A DNA stretch of 34,783 nucleotides. Origin: Streptomyces sp. MnatMP-M17 (GTDB taxonomy: Bacteria; Actinomycetota; Actinomycetes; Streptomycetales; Streptomycetaceae). Numbering within the stretch: position 1 is the first letter of the stretch; each line of letters starts with the position of its first letter. A program made the translations under genes and the position numbers. Shown piece after piece: positions 16,024 to 24,346 of the stretch. The stretch is taken from the NCBI RefSeq assembly GCF_900091995.1, contig NZ_FMDK01000408.1, forward strand, positions 1 to 34,783, in the 5' to 3' direction. The notes beneath the pieces were generated by a model. That model had not been told where the DNA came from. It did not search any database and saw nothing but the letters and a program-made list of their open reading frames with translations.

Positions 16024-17690
16024 TTGTCACCTTCTCGTGTCACGTCCGGCGCGAGAGCGCCGTTGGTCAGTCCGTCGTAGGCGAGCCGTGCGGCCCGGTC
16101 GCTCATCTTGGCAACTTCCTTGATCCTCCGCTCGAACTCACCCAACTCGCGGAAGACTTCCCCGTAGCGGCGTTGCTGGTCGATGTCCATCTGCGGTAGC
16201 TGCGCACCCCGCAGGTCGGCGCGGTGCGTCCCCGTGCTGGAGGTGTTGCGGCGGGTGTTGCCGGCACTGCGGAGGAACCCGCGCAGGTAGTCGGTGTCGA
16301 GCTGGTCGCTCGTGGAGATGGTTTCGCTGCCCTCCGTAGCTACAAGCCCCGCCTGGACAAGGTCACTGACATCGATGGCGTTCAGCTCGTCCATCGTGCC
16401 TGCGCCGGAACCTGCTGGCAGAGTCGGGAGCAGTGCGGCAAGTTCACGAAGCTGCTCCCTGACTGCTCGGCGCAGCTCTGCGTACTCATCGGGGTAGTCG
16501 GGCTGGGCAGCGGTGATGTACGTGGTGGGGCTGAGGTCGACGTCATCGCGGAGCAGGTTGATCAGGGGTACGTCGGCGATCTGGTTCGGAGCTGGGTCGA
16601 GGGGGCCGTCGGGGTCGTTGGCCGTGAGGTCGACCATGCGTACGGAGCGGACTTCGTCGCCCGGCATGGAGGGACGACGGAGTTCCCACAGCAGCAGCGG
16701 CATGCTGTGGCTGCTCGCGAAGCCGGCGGGGAGAGCGGTGACTGAGACCAGGAGACCCCTGCGTACGAGTTCGCTGCGGATGCGGCGGCCGCTCTTGCGG
16801 TAGGCGGCAGACGGCGGCAGCGTGATGATTGTGCGTCCGCCGGGCGCTGTGTGGAAGTAGCAGTGCTGGAGCCAGGCGAGGTCGCTCTCCGCGCGCGGTG
16901 GGACGCCGAGTTCCCAGCGCGGATCGAGCAGCAGATCCTCGCGCCCCCAGTCGGGCTGTCCCAAGGGCGGGTCACAGACAACGAGTTGAGCCCGCAGGCC
17001 GGGGAGGCGGTCGTCCCGAAGCGAGTCGCCGACCTCCACCTGCGCCGGAGGACCGTCTGCAAAGCCGGTACGCAGCCGGGCCAGGCGCACCAGGCCGGTG
17101 TGGGTGTCCTGGCCGACGAGCAGTGTTGTCCGTGGACCCGCCACTGCGAGAAGGAGGGAGCCGATGCCGCAGGTGGGATCGTACGCCGATCCGTCCGCCG
17201 TGCCCGCGAAGTGAGCGAAGGCGCGGACGAGCCGGGGCGAGGAGACCGCCTGAGCACCGCTTCGGCCGACGGAGGCGAGGTACCGGCTGATCAGGTCCTC
17301 GAAGAGCTGAGGCGCGGATCGCTCTTCGACCAGCCGGTCGACTGCGCTGGACAACTCGTCGGGCACCTCCCCGGACTCACCGGGTTCGTCCCCGCTCAGC
17401 GTGGAGCCGATGTGGGCGAGCGCGGCGGTCATGTCGTCACCGTGAGCCGTGCGTAGGGACTGCCAGAGAGCGACTTCCGGTGAGGTTTCACGCCCCTTGC
17501 GCTGGCCCGTGAGCCAGTTCTCCACCTCGGAGAGCGAGAAAAGTGGGCCTGCGGCCGTCCCGCCCACGGGTGTCGGGAAGTTGTCGTGACGCCGTCGCCA
17601 GTTTGCGACGGCAGCCCTGGTCACACCCGCGAGCCGCGCGATCTGCGCAGCCGTGACCACGGACGCCGAAGCAGTTCCCTCATCAGACAT
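16020..17690 (-). CDS. HTH + N6-methyltransferase-like + S-subunit-like fusion
   Basis: A 556-residue protein, first in the restriction operon. Residues about 12-62 form a helix-turn-helix (VTAAQIARLAGVTRAAVANWRRRHDNFP, then LFSLSEVENWLTG). Residues about 110-330 form an HsdM-like fold with DPTCGIGS at 171-178 in the AdoMet position and DPPL at 240-243 where NPPF is expected. The last 120 or so residues look like one half of an S subunit: ELNAIDVSDLVQAGLV, DYLRGFLRSAGN, LRGAQLPQMDIDQQRRYGEV, ELGEFERRIKE. Asp for Asn and Leu for Phe or Tyr in motif IV suggest weak or no methylation. A role as DNA-sensing partner or autoregulator is inferred. ATG 17690 has no strong ribosome site. The operator-like palindrome at 17730-17752 lies 40 bp upstream. 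Confidence 0.82.
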   Translation of the reverse strand: MSDEGTASASVVTAAQIARLAGVTRAAVANWRRRHDNFPTPVGGTAAGPLFSLSEVENWLTGQRKGRETSPEVALWQSLRTAHGDDMTAALAHIGSTLSGDEPGESGEVPDELSSAVDRLVEERSAPQLFEDLISRYLASVGRSGAQAVSSPRLVRAFAHFAGTADGSAYDPTCGIGSLLLAVAGPRTTLLVGQDTHTGLVRLARLRTGFADGPPAQVEVGDSLRDDRLPGLRAQLVVCDPPLGQPDWGREDLLLDPRWELGVPPRAESDLAWLQHCYFHTAPGGRTIITLPPSAAYRKSGRRIRSELVRRGLLVSVTALPAGFASSHSMPLLLWELRRPSMPGDEVRSVRMVDLTANDPDGPLDPAPNQIADVPLINLLRDDVDLSPTTYITAAQPDYPDEYAELRRAVREQLRELAALLPTLPAGSGAGTMDELNAIDVSDLVQAGLVATEGSETISTSDQLDTDYLRGFLRSAGNTRRNTSSTGTHRADLRGAQLPQMDIDQQRRYGEVFRELGEFERRIKEVAKMSDRAARLAYDGLTNGALAPDVTREGDK

Positions 17691-17729
17691 GAGAACGACG
17701 GTACACGACCGCAGCGATCAAGTAAACCT

Positions 17730-17752
17730 GTTAGCACGTTGACAGTGCTAAC
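17730..17752. promoter_or_regulatory. Perfect palindromic operator between divergent defence units
   Basis: GTTAGCAC (17730-17737) and GTGCTAAC (17745-17752) are perfect inverted arms around a 7-bp spacer. Within it and its edge, TTGACA (17739-17744) matches a sigma-70-type -35 box reading rightward. No convincing -10 was found at 16-18 bp. The site is in a locally AT-rich stretch between the two divergent genes, so a dimeric repressor here could silence both. The HTH protein encoded 40 bp to the left is the obvious candidate ligand, by inference. Confidence 0.62.
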
Positions 17753-17972
17753 AATCTAGTGTCACTCTTCTGCAGTCGCTACGGTGAGCACTCGCTCTTC
17801 TCCGTATTACCACTCGTATTCCGGATGCCGCTGCCGGCCGCGAAGCCGCTCGCACGAGCTCGATGCTTCGTCTTCAGCACCTACCGGGCCGCGACTGACT
17901 CAACCCCCTCTCCCGCACGAGCCGTTCCACTGCCCATCGACCGTGCCGAAACGTCGGCGAAAGGTGACATCC

Positions 17973-19631
17973 ATGGCCCGCAGCCAGAAGCCCCCGACCA
18001 CCCACAAGGCGTCCTTGTACCGCATCAGGACCCCGGAAGGCCCTGACCTTGATCTGCACACCGTCGTTTCCGAGCACTACCTGAGCCGCGAGGGGTTCAA
18101 GGCCGTGCCTTTCGATCACGGCGGCCTCCAAGGACTCCTGGTCACCGGCACCATCGCCCGTGGCCGTAGCGCTTGGTGCGAGGTCGCCGAGTCACTCACC
18201 GGCCTCACCGCTCACGAGGAGAACCGGACGGCGGCGGGGCTCTTGCTGGTCCGCACCCAGCGATCCGTCTACGCCCTCACCTATGGCATGGGGCATCTGT
18301 TGATCGAATCGTCCCGGCTCGACTCCGGCTTCGGGCTGGAGTTCGCCATCCGCTGCCTCGACGAGAACAGCATCACCCTGGTCCGCCACCACCTCGTGGA
18401 CGCCCGTGGTCGTACCGACGAGAACACCGCGACGCGCGGCGAGCACATCCGCGGCTTCGGCATCGAACGGTTCGGCGACATAGTCAGCAAGATCACCGGG
18501 ACCGTCTCCGGTATCACCCTCACCTACGCCCAGGACGGCAACCGTTCCGCGCGCATCACCGGCAGCGACAACTCCGTCAGGCTTCCCCTCGCCCGCACGC
18601 CGGCGGAACTCCTGAGCGACCTCAACGCCATCGAGAACATCTGCGATCAGCCCGAACCGCTCCCCGGGTTCGACCTCGTCGCCCGTGTCCGCTCCCTCAA
18701 GGGCAGAGGCAAGACAGAACTCGTACGACGCCTAGACAGCAAGCTCGACGAGATGCTGGCCAACCCGGACGTGCCGCGGATGGCCCTGAGCGCGCCGAGT
18801 GAATGCCTGGACCGCTTCGGTTTCGCTGACGCCTTCATCATTTCCAAGGGCACGAAGGCGGAAGCCGTGGAAGAGCTCGAACTGGACCACATCCTCGCCT
18901 CTGTCCGCGATCTGCCTGCGGGAAGCCGCCTGAAGACGCTCAAGGACATGCGTGTTCAGATGTTCGGAGAGCAGGCCGCCGAGGAGCCGATCAGCCGCAA
19001 GGTCGCGGCGCACCGCTGGTTGACGGCCGAAGTCGTCGAAGGCGCTGCTCACTACTTCTACTGGCAGGGCGTCTGGTACGAGGTGGGCGAGGAGTACCTC
19101 AGCGCGATAGAGGACGGCATCCGGGAACTACTCGACCGCCCCACCAAGGTCGTCCTGCCCCCGTGGCCCAAGGGCAAGGACGAGGGTTGGTACAACGAGG
19201 AGGCGGCAAAGCAGGCCGGATACACCTTGCTTGACAAGAAGACCGTCCGAACCAAGAAGTTCAAGGGCGGCGGGCTGGAGATCTGCGACCTCCTTGGCCC
19301 CAAAGGCCAGCTCATCCACGTCAAGAAGGCAGACAAGAGCACCGCAGACCTCAACCACCTGTTCGCTCAGGGCCGGGTCTCCATCGAGTCTCTCCGGTAC
19401 AACGCAGACGTGCGCCAGAAGTTCCTCGCCCGTCTCGCCGAGACCCGCTCCGGCGACTCGTTCATGGACGCGCTGAGCGCACCGACCGTTGTCTTCGCGA
19501 TCCTCCTCAAGGGAGGGAAGCCCATCACCGTCGACTCCCTGTTCGCTTTCGCCCAGGTCTCGCTCCTTCAGGCGGCTACCGCCCTCCAGGGCATGGGAGC
19601 CACGGTCGAGGTCGTCGCGATCACACGCTGA
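17973..19631 (+). CDS. TIGR04141/DUF6119-family protein, possible nuclease
   Basis: A 552-residue protein matching my memory of the TIGR04141 (sporadically distributed) family, now DUF6119, which is often found near restriction systems. ATG 17973 is chosen for its GGTGA site. The longer frame upstream is low-complexity. The middle carries FGIERFGDIVSKITGTVSG and FDLVARVRSL. Near the end come GWYNEEAAK (407-413), GGGLEICDLLGPKG (433-444), LIHVKK (447-452) and LNHLFAQGRVS. The spacing E409 or E410, D439, then HVK resembles a PD-(D/E)XK core with altered last motif, so nuclease activity is a testable inference. It starts the plus-strand unit, divergent from the type I operon, and is followed 102 bp later by a small gene and a clear PD-(D/E)XK nuclease. 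Confidence 0.75.
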   Translation: MARSQKPPTTHKASLYRIRTPEGPDLDLHTVVSEHYLSREGFKAVPFDHGGLQGLLVTGTIARGRSAWCEVAESLTGLTAHEENRTAAGLLLVRTQRSVYALTYGMGHLLIESSRLDSGFGLEFAIRCLDENSITLVRHHLVDARGRTDENTATRGEHIRGFGIERFGDIVSKITGTVSGITLTYAQDGNRSARITGSDNSVRLPLARTPAELLSDLNAIENICDQPEPLPGFDLVARVRSLKGRGKTELVRRLDSKLDEMLANPDVPRMALSAPSECLDRFGFADAFIISKGTKAEAVEELELDHILASVRDLPAGSRLKTLKDMRVQMFGEQAAEEPISRKVAAHRWLTAEVVEGAAHYFYWQGVWYEVGEEYLSAIEDGIRELLDRPTKVVLPPWPKGKDEGWYNEEAAKQAGYTLLDKKTVRTKKFKGGGLEICDLLGPKGQLIHVKKADKSTADLNHLFAQGRVSIESLRYNADVRQKFLARLAETRSGDSFMDALSAPTVVFAILLKGGKPITVDSLFAFAQVSLLQAATALQGMGATVEVVAITR

Positions 19632-19733
19632 CGGACATCTTCCGTCCACACGGCGAGATGCCGAGGTTCCCCAGCACGGACAACGAGTCCGACGAGACTG
19701 CCGTACCGCGCGGGACGGCGAGCAAGGAGAGAA

Positions 19734-20207
19734 GTGAGCGTCGAGAGCGAGCAGTACGCATTCGTCATGGAGCGGCTGAAGGCCGACTTCCCAGATCTGG
19801 CTTCCCAGTTGGACCAGGAACTCAAACGGGGCCGTGCAGTGTCCGGCCAGAAGCTCCGGCATGAGGAGAGGCACGAGAGGGCCAGCCGGCTGGAGGAAGC
19901 TCATCTGCCGGCTCTCGGGAAGACCGACGTCGCCGTGATCCCGTACAGCGGGGAAGAACGCGTCGAACTGATCCGGGAGGCACTCCTCACCCTTGCCGAG
20001 ACCATGTACGCCTCTCGGCGGGCGGCCCTGAAACTGACCATGGAGCGGGGCATGGAGCAGGAAATCCGATTCGGTGACCCCGAGGAGGAGAACCCGTCCT
20101 TCATCTACCTTCCTGAGGAAACGGAGCATGCCCGGGCCGTGTTGGCGACCGTGCATGACCTCCTCTCCGAGGGCCTCGACGAGATGCAGCCGGAGCGTGC
20201 CCGATGA
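19734..20207 (+). CDS. Small acidic hypothetical protein of the TIGR04141 unit
   Basis: A 157-residue soluble protein with no family that I recognise. GTG 19734 is preceded by AGGAGA at good spacing. It is rich in Glu and Arg and mostly helical (SEQYAFVMERLKADFPDLASQ, ERVELIREALLTLAETMY, LPEETEHARAVLATVHDLLSEGL). Its stop overlaps the next gene's start as ATGA (20204-20207), so the two are translationally coupled. In such an arrangement it may be a stabilising or inhibitory partner of the nuclease encoded next. That is inference from gene order only. Confidence 0.75.
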   Translation: MSVESEQYAFVMERLKADFPDLASQLDQELKRGRAVSGQKLRHEERHERASRLEEAHLPALGKTDVAVIPYSGEERVELIREALLTLAETMYASRRAALKLTMERGMEQEIRFGDPEEENPSFIYLPEETEHARAVLATVHDLLSEGLDEMQPERAR

Positions 20208-20866
20208 GCAGGAGCGACCTCATCCTCGCCATTGAGAAGGCGATCGGTGTCCTGAGCCAGGTCTACAGGAACGACGCGGACGAGTCCGACCTCTACGAGG
20301 CTTCGCTGCTGGTTCTGGCCCTGGAGGCGGCACAGTCCGCCGGAGGCACGGTGCTGCTGACGCAGAATGGCAGCACCCCCGCCTCGGCTCTCCGGTTCCG
20401 CCGGGCCCCGGGGAACCTGTGGTCGGGCGACTTCACCTACGCGCTGGTGACCTTCCCCGGTCTGCAGAAGCAGTTGGAGATCCACCTCGGCGTGTACGTC
20501 CTCGGCAGCTCGCGGGTTGCGCATGAATGTGATGTAGCCGTCATCGACTATTTGGAGGCGGAGCGCAGCCGCCGGGGTGCAGTCCATCCTCGGCACAGCA
20601 GGGGGCTGATCGCCTCGATCGAGGCGAAGAACTACAGCACCTCACCCGGACTCGGAATCGGCCGCGCGTTCCTGGGGTTGTCCACGGAACTTGGCCAGAA
20701 GCGCTGCTCCCTGGTGTTCCCGTCGAAGAGCTCGTCCAATCTGGCCGCGCTCATCGCGAACAAGCCCAGCGAGACGTACGACGAGCTGTTGCCGGGCAAG
20801 GACGCGTCGGCTCGGCTACGTTCGCATCTCGACCAGTCCATTCGGAATTGGAAGGCAGGCATGTGA
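20204..20866 (+). CDS. PD-(D/E)XK-fold nuclease
   Basis: A 220-residue protein with a recognisable restriction-endonuclease-like core. E91 lies in KQLEIHLGVYVLG, D110 in HECDVAVIDYLEAE, and E140-A-K142 in GLIASIEAKNY. This is the arrangement of metal-binding Asp and Glu-x-Lys found in Mrr-like and Holliday-junction-type nucleases. Later residues (SLVFPSKSSSNLAALIANKP) form the second half of the fold. It ends with no DNA-binding add-on, so target choice may come from a partner. ATG 20204 overlaps the preceding stop. The gene closes the plus-strand unit, and the next gene converges 43 bp away. Confidence 0.78.
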   Translation: MSRSDLILAIEKAIGVLSQVYRNDADESDLYEASLLVLALEAAQSAGGTVLLTQNGSTPASALRFRRAPGNLWSGDFTYALVTFPGLQKQLEIHLGVYVLGSSRVAHECDVAVIDYLEAERSRRGAVHPRHSRGLIASIEAKNYSTSPGLGIGRAFLGLSTELGQKRCSLVFPSKSSSNLAALIANKPSETYDELLPGKDASARLRSHLDQSIRNWKAGM

Positions 20867-20909
20867 AACCAGGCCGTCGCGTACGCACCCATCCTCGTAG
20901 TCACTGGGC

Positions 20910-21569
20910 TCATCGCCGTTTCGTCGCTCTCCCTTCGCGGCGTGCCCGAAGGCGCTGACTCTTGGATGGGGTGTTGCCAGTTACAGCCGCAAATACGACT
21001 TCACGACCACCAGCGAGAATGACTTCAAGCTGCTCTTGGACTCCGGCACTCTCATAGCCGCTGGTTCCAATCCATCCCCCAGCAACAAGCTCGGCGAATT
21101 CGGTATTATCCAGGTACCGTTCAACGGTCTTGCGACTGAATGCTTTCGCTTGACCTGGAGAGTTGGCCCGCGCAGAGAGCTGGTCAAAGTACTCCCGAGC
21201 GAGGTACATACCAGGCGTGAGCTTCTTCGCGTCCGGGAGGATCGAGTTACCATCGCAGAGCTTGAACCATGACGGCCTTGAGTTAAGTCGATAGTCATCT
21301 GTTTCCAGACTTAGCTTGGCGCACTCCTCATCAATCGCCCGCATCCGCTCAAGCTGATCCTGCAGATTACCGTTACTATTCGGATAGTATCTCCATTCTG
21401 AGTTCCCCTGGCGAGTCATCCGCTTATATTGTACGAGAACGAAACTATCTCGCGTCTCGTGAAAATATATGAGATCAACCCCGAGGGTTTGTTCTGCCGC
21501 TTTGCGGTTCGCATTGTAAATAACAAGACGCTGCGCCCCTTGACTGAAACGAGTAAGAGGATGTCTCAC
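20910..21569 (-). pseudogene. Nuclease-like gene beheaded by an IS5-family insertion
   Basis: A 219-residue frame whose true N-terminus is lost. GVDLIYFHETRDSFVLVQYKRM shows Asp followed by Q-x-K, a known variant of the PD-(D/E)XK core as in Mrr-type enzymes. The tail (FSRKTVERYLDNTEFAELVAGGWIGTSG) is plausible protein. Base composition is more AT-rich than neighbours, as in a recent import. The first codons come from the IS end. GTG at 21569 overlaps the transposase stop as GTGA, so a truncated product could still be made. No piece of the missing N-terminus is found beyond the IS at 22426, so flanking DNA was also lost. Confidence 0.6.
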
Positions 21570-22425
21570 GTGGCGAGTTTTGCGAGTCTCTTGTAGCAGG
21601 TGAGGGCTGCGGCGAGGCCGAGGAAGGCAAGGAAGTGGCTGCCTTTTCGCTCGTACCGGACAGTGAGGCGGCGGTAGCCGAAGAGCCAGGCGATCGACCG
21701 CTCGATCTTCCAGCGGTGCCGGCCAAGGCGCTCACCGGACTCGATGCCGGGCCGGGCGATCCGAGGAACGAGGCGGCGATCTCGGAGCCAGCGCATCTGT
21801 TCCGCGGAGTAATACGCCTTATCCGCGCGGACCTTGACCGGTCGGCTGCGGCGGGGTCCGCGCCGGGAGCGGATGGCCGGTATCCCCAGGATGAGCGCCT
21901 TGAACGCCTGGCTGTCGTGCAGGTTCGCACCCGACACCGCCACGACCAGCGGCAGGCCCTGCCCCTCGGACAGCACGTGTAATTTGCTGCCCTTCTTACC
22001 GCATCGACCGGATTCGGCCCGGTCAGCGAGCCCCCATTTGCCCGCACCGACGCGGCATCGACGATCGCGGACGACCAGTCCAACTCGCCCCTGGCGCCGA
22101 GTTCGTCCAGCACCGCCCGGCAGCCTGCGCCACAACCCGACCTCGGTCCACACGCTGAGCCGACGGTGCGCGGTGGCCGGCGATACACCGAACGATTCCG
22201 GCAGATACCGCCACGCACACGCACTCGTCAGTACGCATACCACAGCCGTGAACACCGCCCGCTCGTCACGCGGAGCGGTCCCGCCACCTTGCGGTCGAGC
22301 CGCGAACGACGGCAGTAGCGGGGCGACCAGTTCCCAGAGCTCATCACGAACCAGACGCTTCGACAGATCAGCCCTCACAGCCGCCATCATGCCGCTCGAA
22401 CATCAAGTCACGTGGCACAGCCCTC
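21557..22425 (-). mobile_element. IS5-family insertion sequence
   Basis: About 869 bp with imperfect inverted ends: GAGGATGTCTCACGTG at the left, and the complement of GAGGGCTGTGCCACGTG at the right, differing by a one-base gap and a few mismatches. It encodes one transposase on the minus strand. No clear target duplication flanks it (TAA left, TAT right). The right end touches the stop codon of the DinB-family gene, and the left end interrupts the nuclease-like gene. Confidence 0.75.
21566..22390 (-). pseudogene. IS5-family transposase with a compensated frameshift
   Basis: The 274-residue frame looks intact but is not. The N-terminus (RDELWELVAPLLPSF, SPATAHRRLSVWTEVGLWRRL) and C-terminus (GKKGSKLHVLSEGQGLPLVV, SGANLHDSQAFKALI, RADKAYYS, RRLVPRIARPGIESGERLGRH) are good IS5 transposase. 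Between about 22120 and 22000 the conserved text AVLDELGARGELDWSSAIVDAASVRA appears only in another frame. Losing about two bases near 22120 and one near 22000 shifts about 36 residues out of frame while keeping the ORF open. The first DDE aspartate lies in that garbled stretch, so the enzyme is probably inactive. Confidence 0.75.
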
Positions 22426-23009
22426 TATGCTTTGACCGATGCGGCCGATCTGGCGGCCTGCTCGATCTTCGCGTAGTGGGCGTTGCGGGCTTCCTCATCG
22501 ATCTGCATCTCGTGTTCGGGCCGCATCCCGGTTCGGCCATCGACGTCTTCGCGCAGGATGTCGGCGTGCCCGGCATGCCGGTTGGTCTCGCCGAGGACGT
22601 GGACCATGATGGCGAACAGGTTCGTGTTGGCATACGGCTCCGGCCACCACGGCACGTGGCCGGGGGCGTCGAGGGGAAGCTCGTTGACCGTCGCGTCCGA
22701 GTGTTCCCACGTGCGCCGGTAGAACCCGATGATCTGATCGCGGGTCTCATCCTCAGCCGCCCACTGATCACTGCCGTCGGAGTCCTGCCACCGGGACAGC
22801 GGTTCCGGGGAAGGGCGGTCGAAGACCTCGCCGAAGTACCTGGCCTCGACGGTGGCCACGTGTTTGACCAGGCCAAGAAGGTTGGTCCCGGTCGCCGTCA
22901 GAGGTCGGCGGGCGTCGTATTCGGACAAGCCGTCGAGTTTCCAGAGCAGCGCCTCGCGGTCCCGCCGCAGTCTCCCGTGCAGGTTGTCCTTCGCGAATTC
23001 ATCGATCAT
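22425..23009 (-). CDS. DinB-family (DUF664) protein
   Basis: A 194-residue four-helix-bundle protein. His residues in LGLVKHVATVEARYFGEVF and in MVHVLGETNRHAGHADILRE match the metal-binding triad of DinB/YfiT-like proteins, which include thiol-dependent transferases. WKLDGLSEYDARRPLT at the start is typical of the actinobacterial DUF664 branch. ATG 23009 overlaps the stop of the upstream pseudogene as ATGA, so the two were once one operon. Its stop codon lies exactly at the IS5 boundary. The reaction it catalyses is unknown. Confidence 0.87.
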   Translation of the reverse strand: MIDEFAKDNLHGRLRRDREALLWKLDGLSEYDARRPLTATGTNLLGLVKHVATVEARYFGEVFDRPSPEPLSRWQDSDGSDQWAAEDETRDQIIGFYRRTWEHSDATVNELPLDAPGHVPWWPEPYANTNLFAIMVHVLGETNRHAGHADILREDVDGRTGMRPEHEMQIDEEARNAHYAKIEQAARSAASVKA

Positions 23010-23851
23010 GCGGCATTAGCCTGCCATGGACTACTCACGGCCTCAAGATCCCGTACGTGGACCGCAACGACCGGAAGAGCCGAAGTCTGGCCATAGCCAG
23101 TGCCCCGAGCTGCCACAAGAAGCCGACGGAACTTGCCACGTGAGACAACGTCTAAAAGCCGATCGGTTCAGCCAGTCTTCAGGGCCGAGGCAATCGCGGA
23201 ACCGGTGCGCATCATGTGTGATCATGTCATCTTCATGAGATGGGCCGTCTTGATGCTGAATGCGCTCGATGAACGATTGGTTCGGACTCCCCGAAAGGGA
23301 CCAGCCGGCTATGTGGCCCGGATCGAAGCCCGCCATCCTGACGGATGCGAGTGTGGCGTCGCGCGTTTGTTGCAAGACTTCGTCAGACCGTGTTTCTATC
23401 GGTATGCCGCCATCAACCGTTCCGAGGCGAGCGAGGTGCGGGGCGACGTCTCCGGCAGCCCCAGTCAGAGCCGCAAGCAGACGCTTCCCCGTTCTCTCCG
23501 GCAGCGCTCCATTTCGCGACAAATATCCATGACATTGCTTTGGGGCGGAATCAACCAGCGAAGCCCACGGGAGAGGCCGACGTAGACGGTAGGGCATGAC
23601 GACTTCCACTCGCCGCTTCAGATCGTCGCCAGCGCCGAACGTCTTGGCTACCCGAGCAATCCAAGACACTCTCGGATCCTTGGATGTCGAGCCAGTCACT
23701 ATAAGAGTGATATGAGAACCTTGCCAGTATTTATACGGCTGCGTAGTGACTGCGTAGTGACCCATCGCGGATAATACCCGTCCGACCTCTCTTCCCAAAG
23801 AGAATCCAGATACTTTTCCTCTGCCTCATCGGTACGGATGATCGCGACCAT
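23006..23851 (-). pseudogene. Unknown gene broken by 11-bp duplication and second frameshift
   Basis: Three frames join into one protein of about 270 residues. It starts at ATG 23851 (MVAIIRTDEAEEKYLDSLWE, then RSDGYYPRWVTTQ). There an 11-bp tandem duplication (23740-23750, 23751-23761) shifts the frame. Removing one copy restores RWVTTQPYKYWQGSHITLIV. The second frame carries STSKDPRVSWIARVAKTFG, MPYRLRRPLPWASLV, GTVDGGIPIETRSDEVLQQ and SFIERIQHQDGPSHEDDMIT. Near 23165 another change leads to DVVSRGKFRRLLVAARGTGY and DLEAV, ending with TGA at 23008-23006 that overlaps the DinB start. Composition is lower in GC than the core genes. I do not recognise the family. Confidence 0.65.
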
Positions 23852-24002
23852 GCGACACATTCTCCAAGCACGAGCGGTGAATTTCTTCTGTTTTCTACAT
23901 TCAATCTGCTGGTTCCGGTTGGAGCACCTCAAGAAGAAGGGGGGACGGCTGCGATGTGGGTCCAAGCAGGTAGGTGGTCGTGGTCTTGTCATATCGGATG
24001 CG

Positions 24003-24203
24003 ATGACGCGCCAGATCTGCTTCGGCGCCGCAGGCGGACGTAGGGCGGCCAGCGAAGCGAGTCCGGACGCACTGTCCAGAGCCGTTGACCGGCGGCACAT
24101 CACGGAGAACCTGGAAGCCCTCGGCCTGGCCGTCGGCGCCGTGGCATCCGCCATCACCATCCTGCAGGGGCTCGTCGCTACGGTGGCCGCACTGCACGGC
24201 TGA
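24003..24203 (+). CDS. Small protein with one hydrophobic helix
   Basis: A 66-residue frame with strong Streptomyces codon bias. The N-terminal half is polar (GGRRAASEASPDALSRAVDRR). It is followed by HITENLEALGLAVGAVASAI and TILQGLVATVAALHG, a hydrophobic stretch long enough to span a membrane. No clear ribosome site precedes ATG 24003, and the frame extends further upstream into poorer sequence, so it could be the tail of a longer lost gene. It is the last coding-like segment before attR. Function unknown. Confidence 0.4.
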   Translation: MTRQICFGAAGGRRAASEASPDALSRAVDRRHITENLEALGLAVGAVASAITILQGLVATVAALHG

Positions 24204-24235
24204 AAGTTGGCGAACGGGCAACAGGACTGAGAGCC

Positions 24236-24244
24236 ATCTGGGAG
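24236..24244 (+). repeat. ATCTGGGAG, right-arm copy of the attL-side repeat
   Basis: This nine-base string is identical to 375-383 near attL and lies 102 bp inside attR. It may be the partner arm site of the lost integrase. A chance match cannot be excluded. Confidence 0.3.
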
Positions 24245-24346
24245 CCGACCGCTCCCCGCCCTTCGAGACCACCCGAGACCCCGCCACCCAACGCTCTGAC
24301 CAGGCAAAACAGCGACTTAGCCGCTGTCGATCGGGCCCGAACCTCA

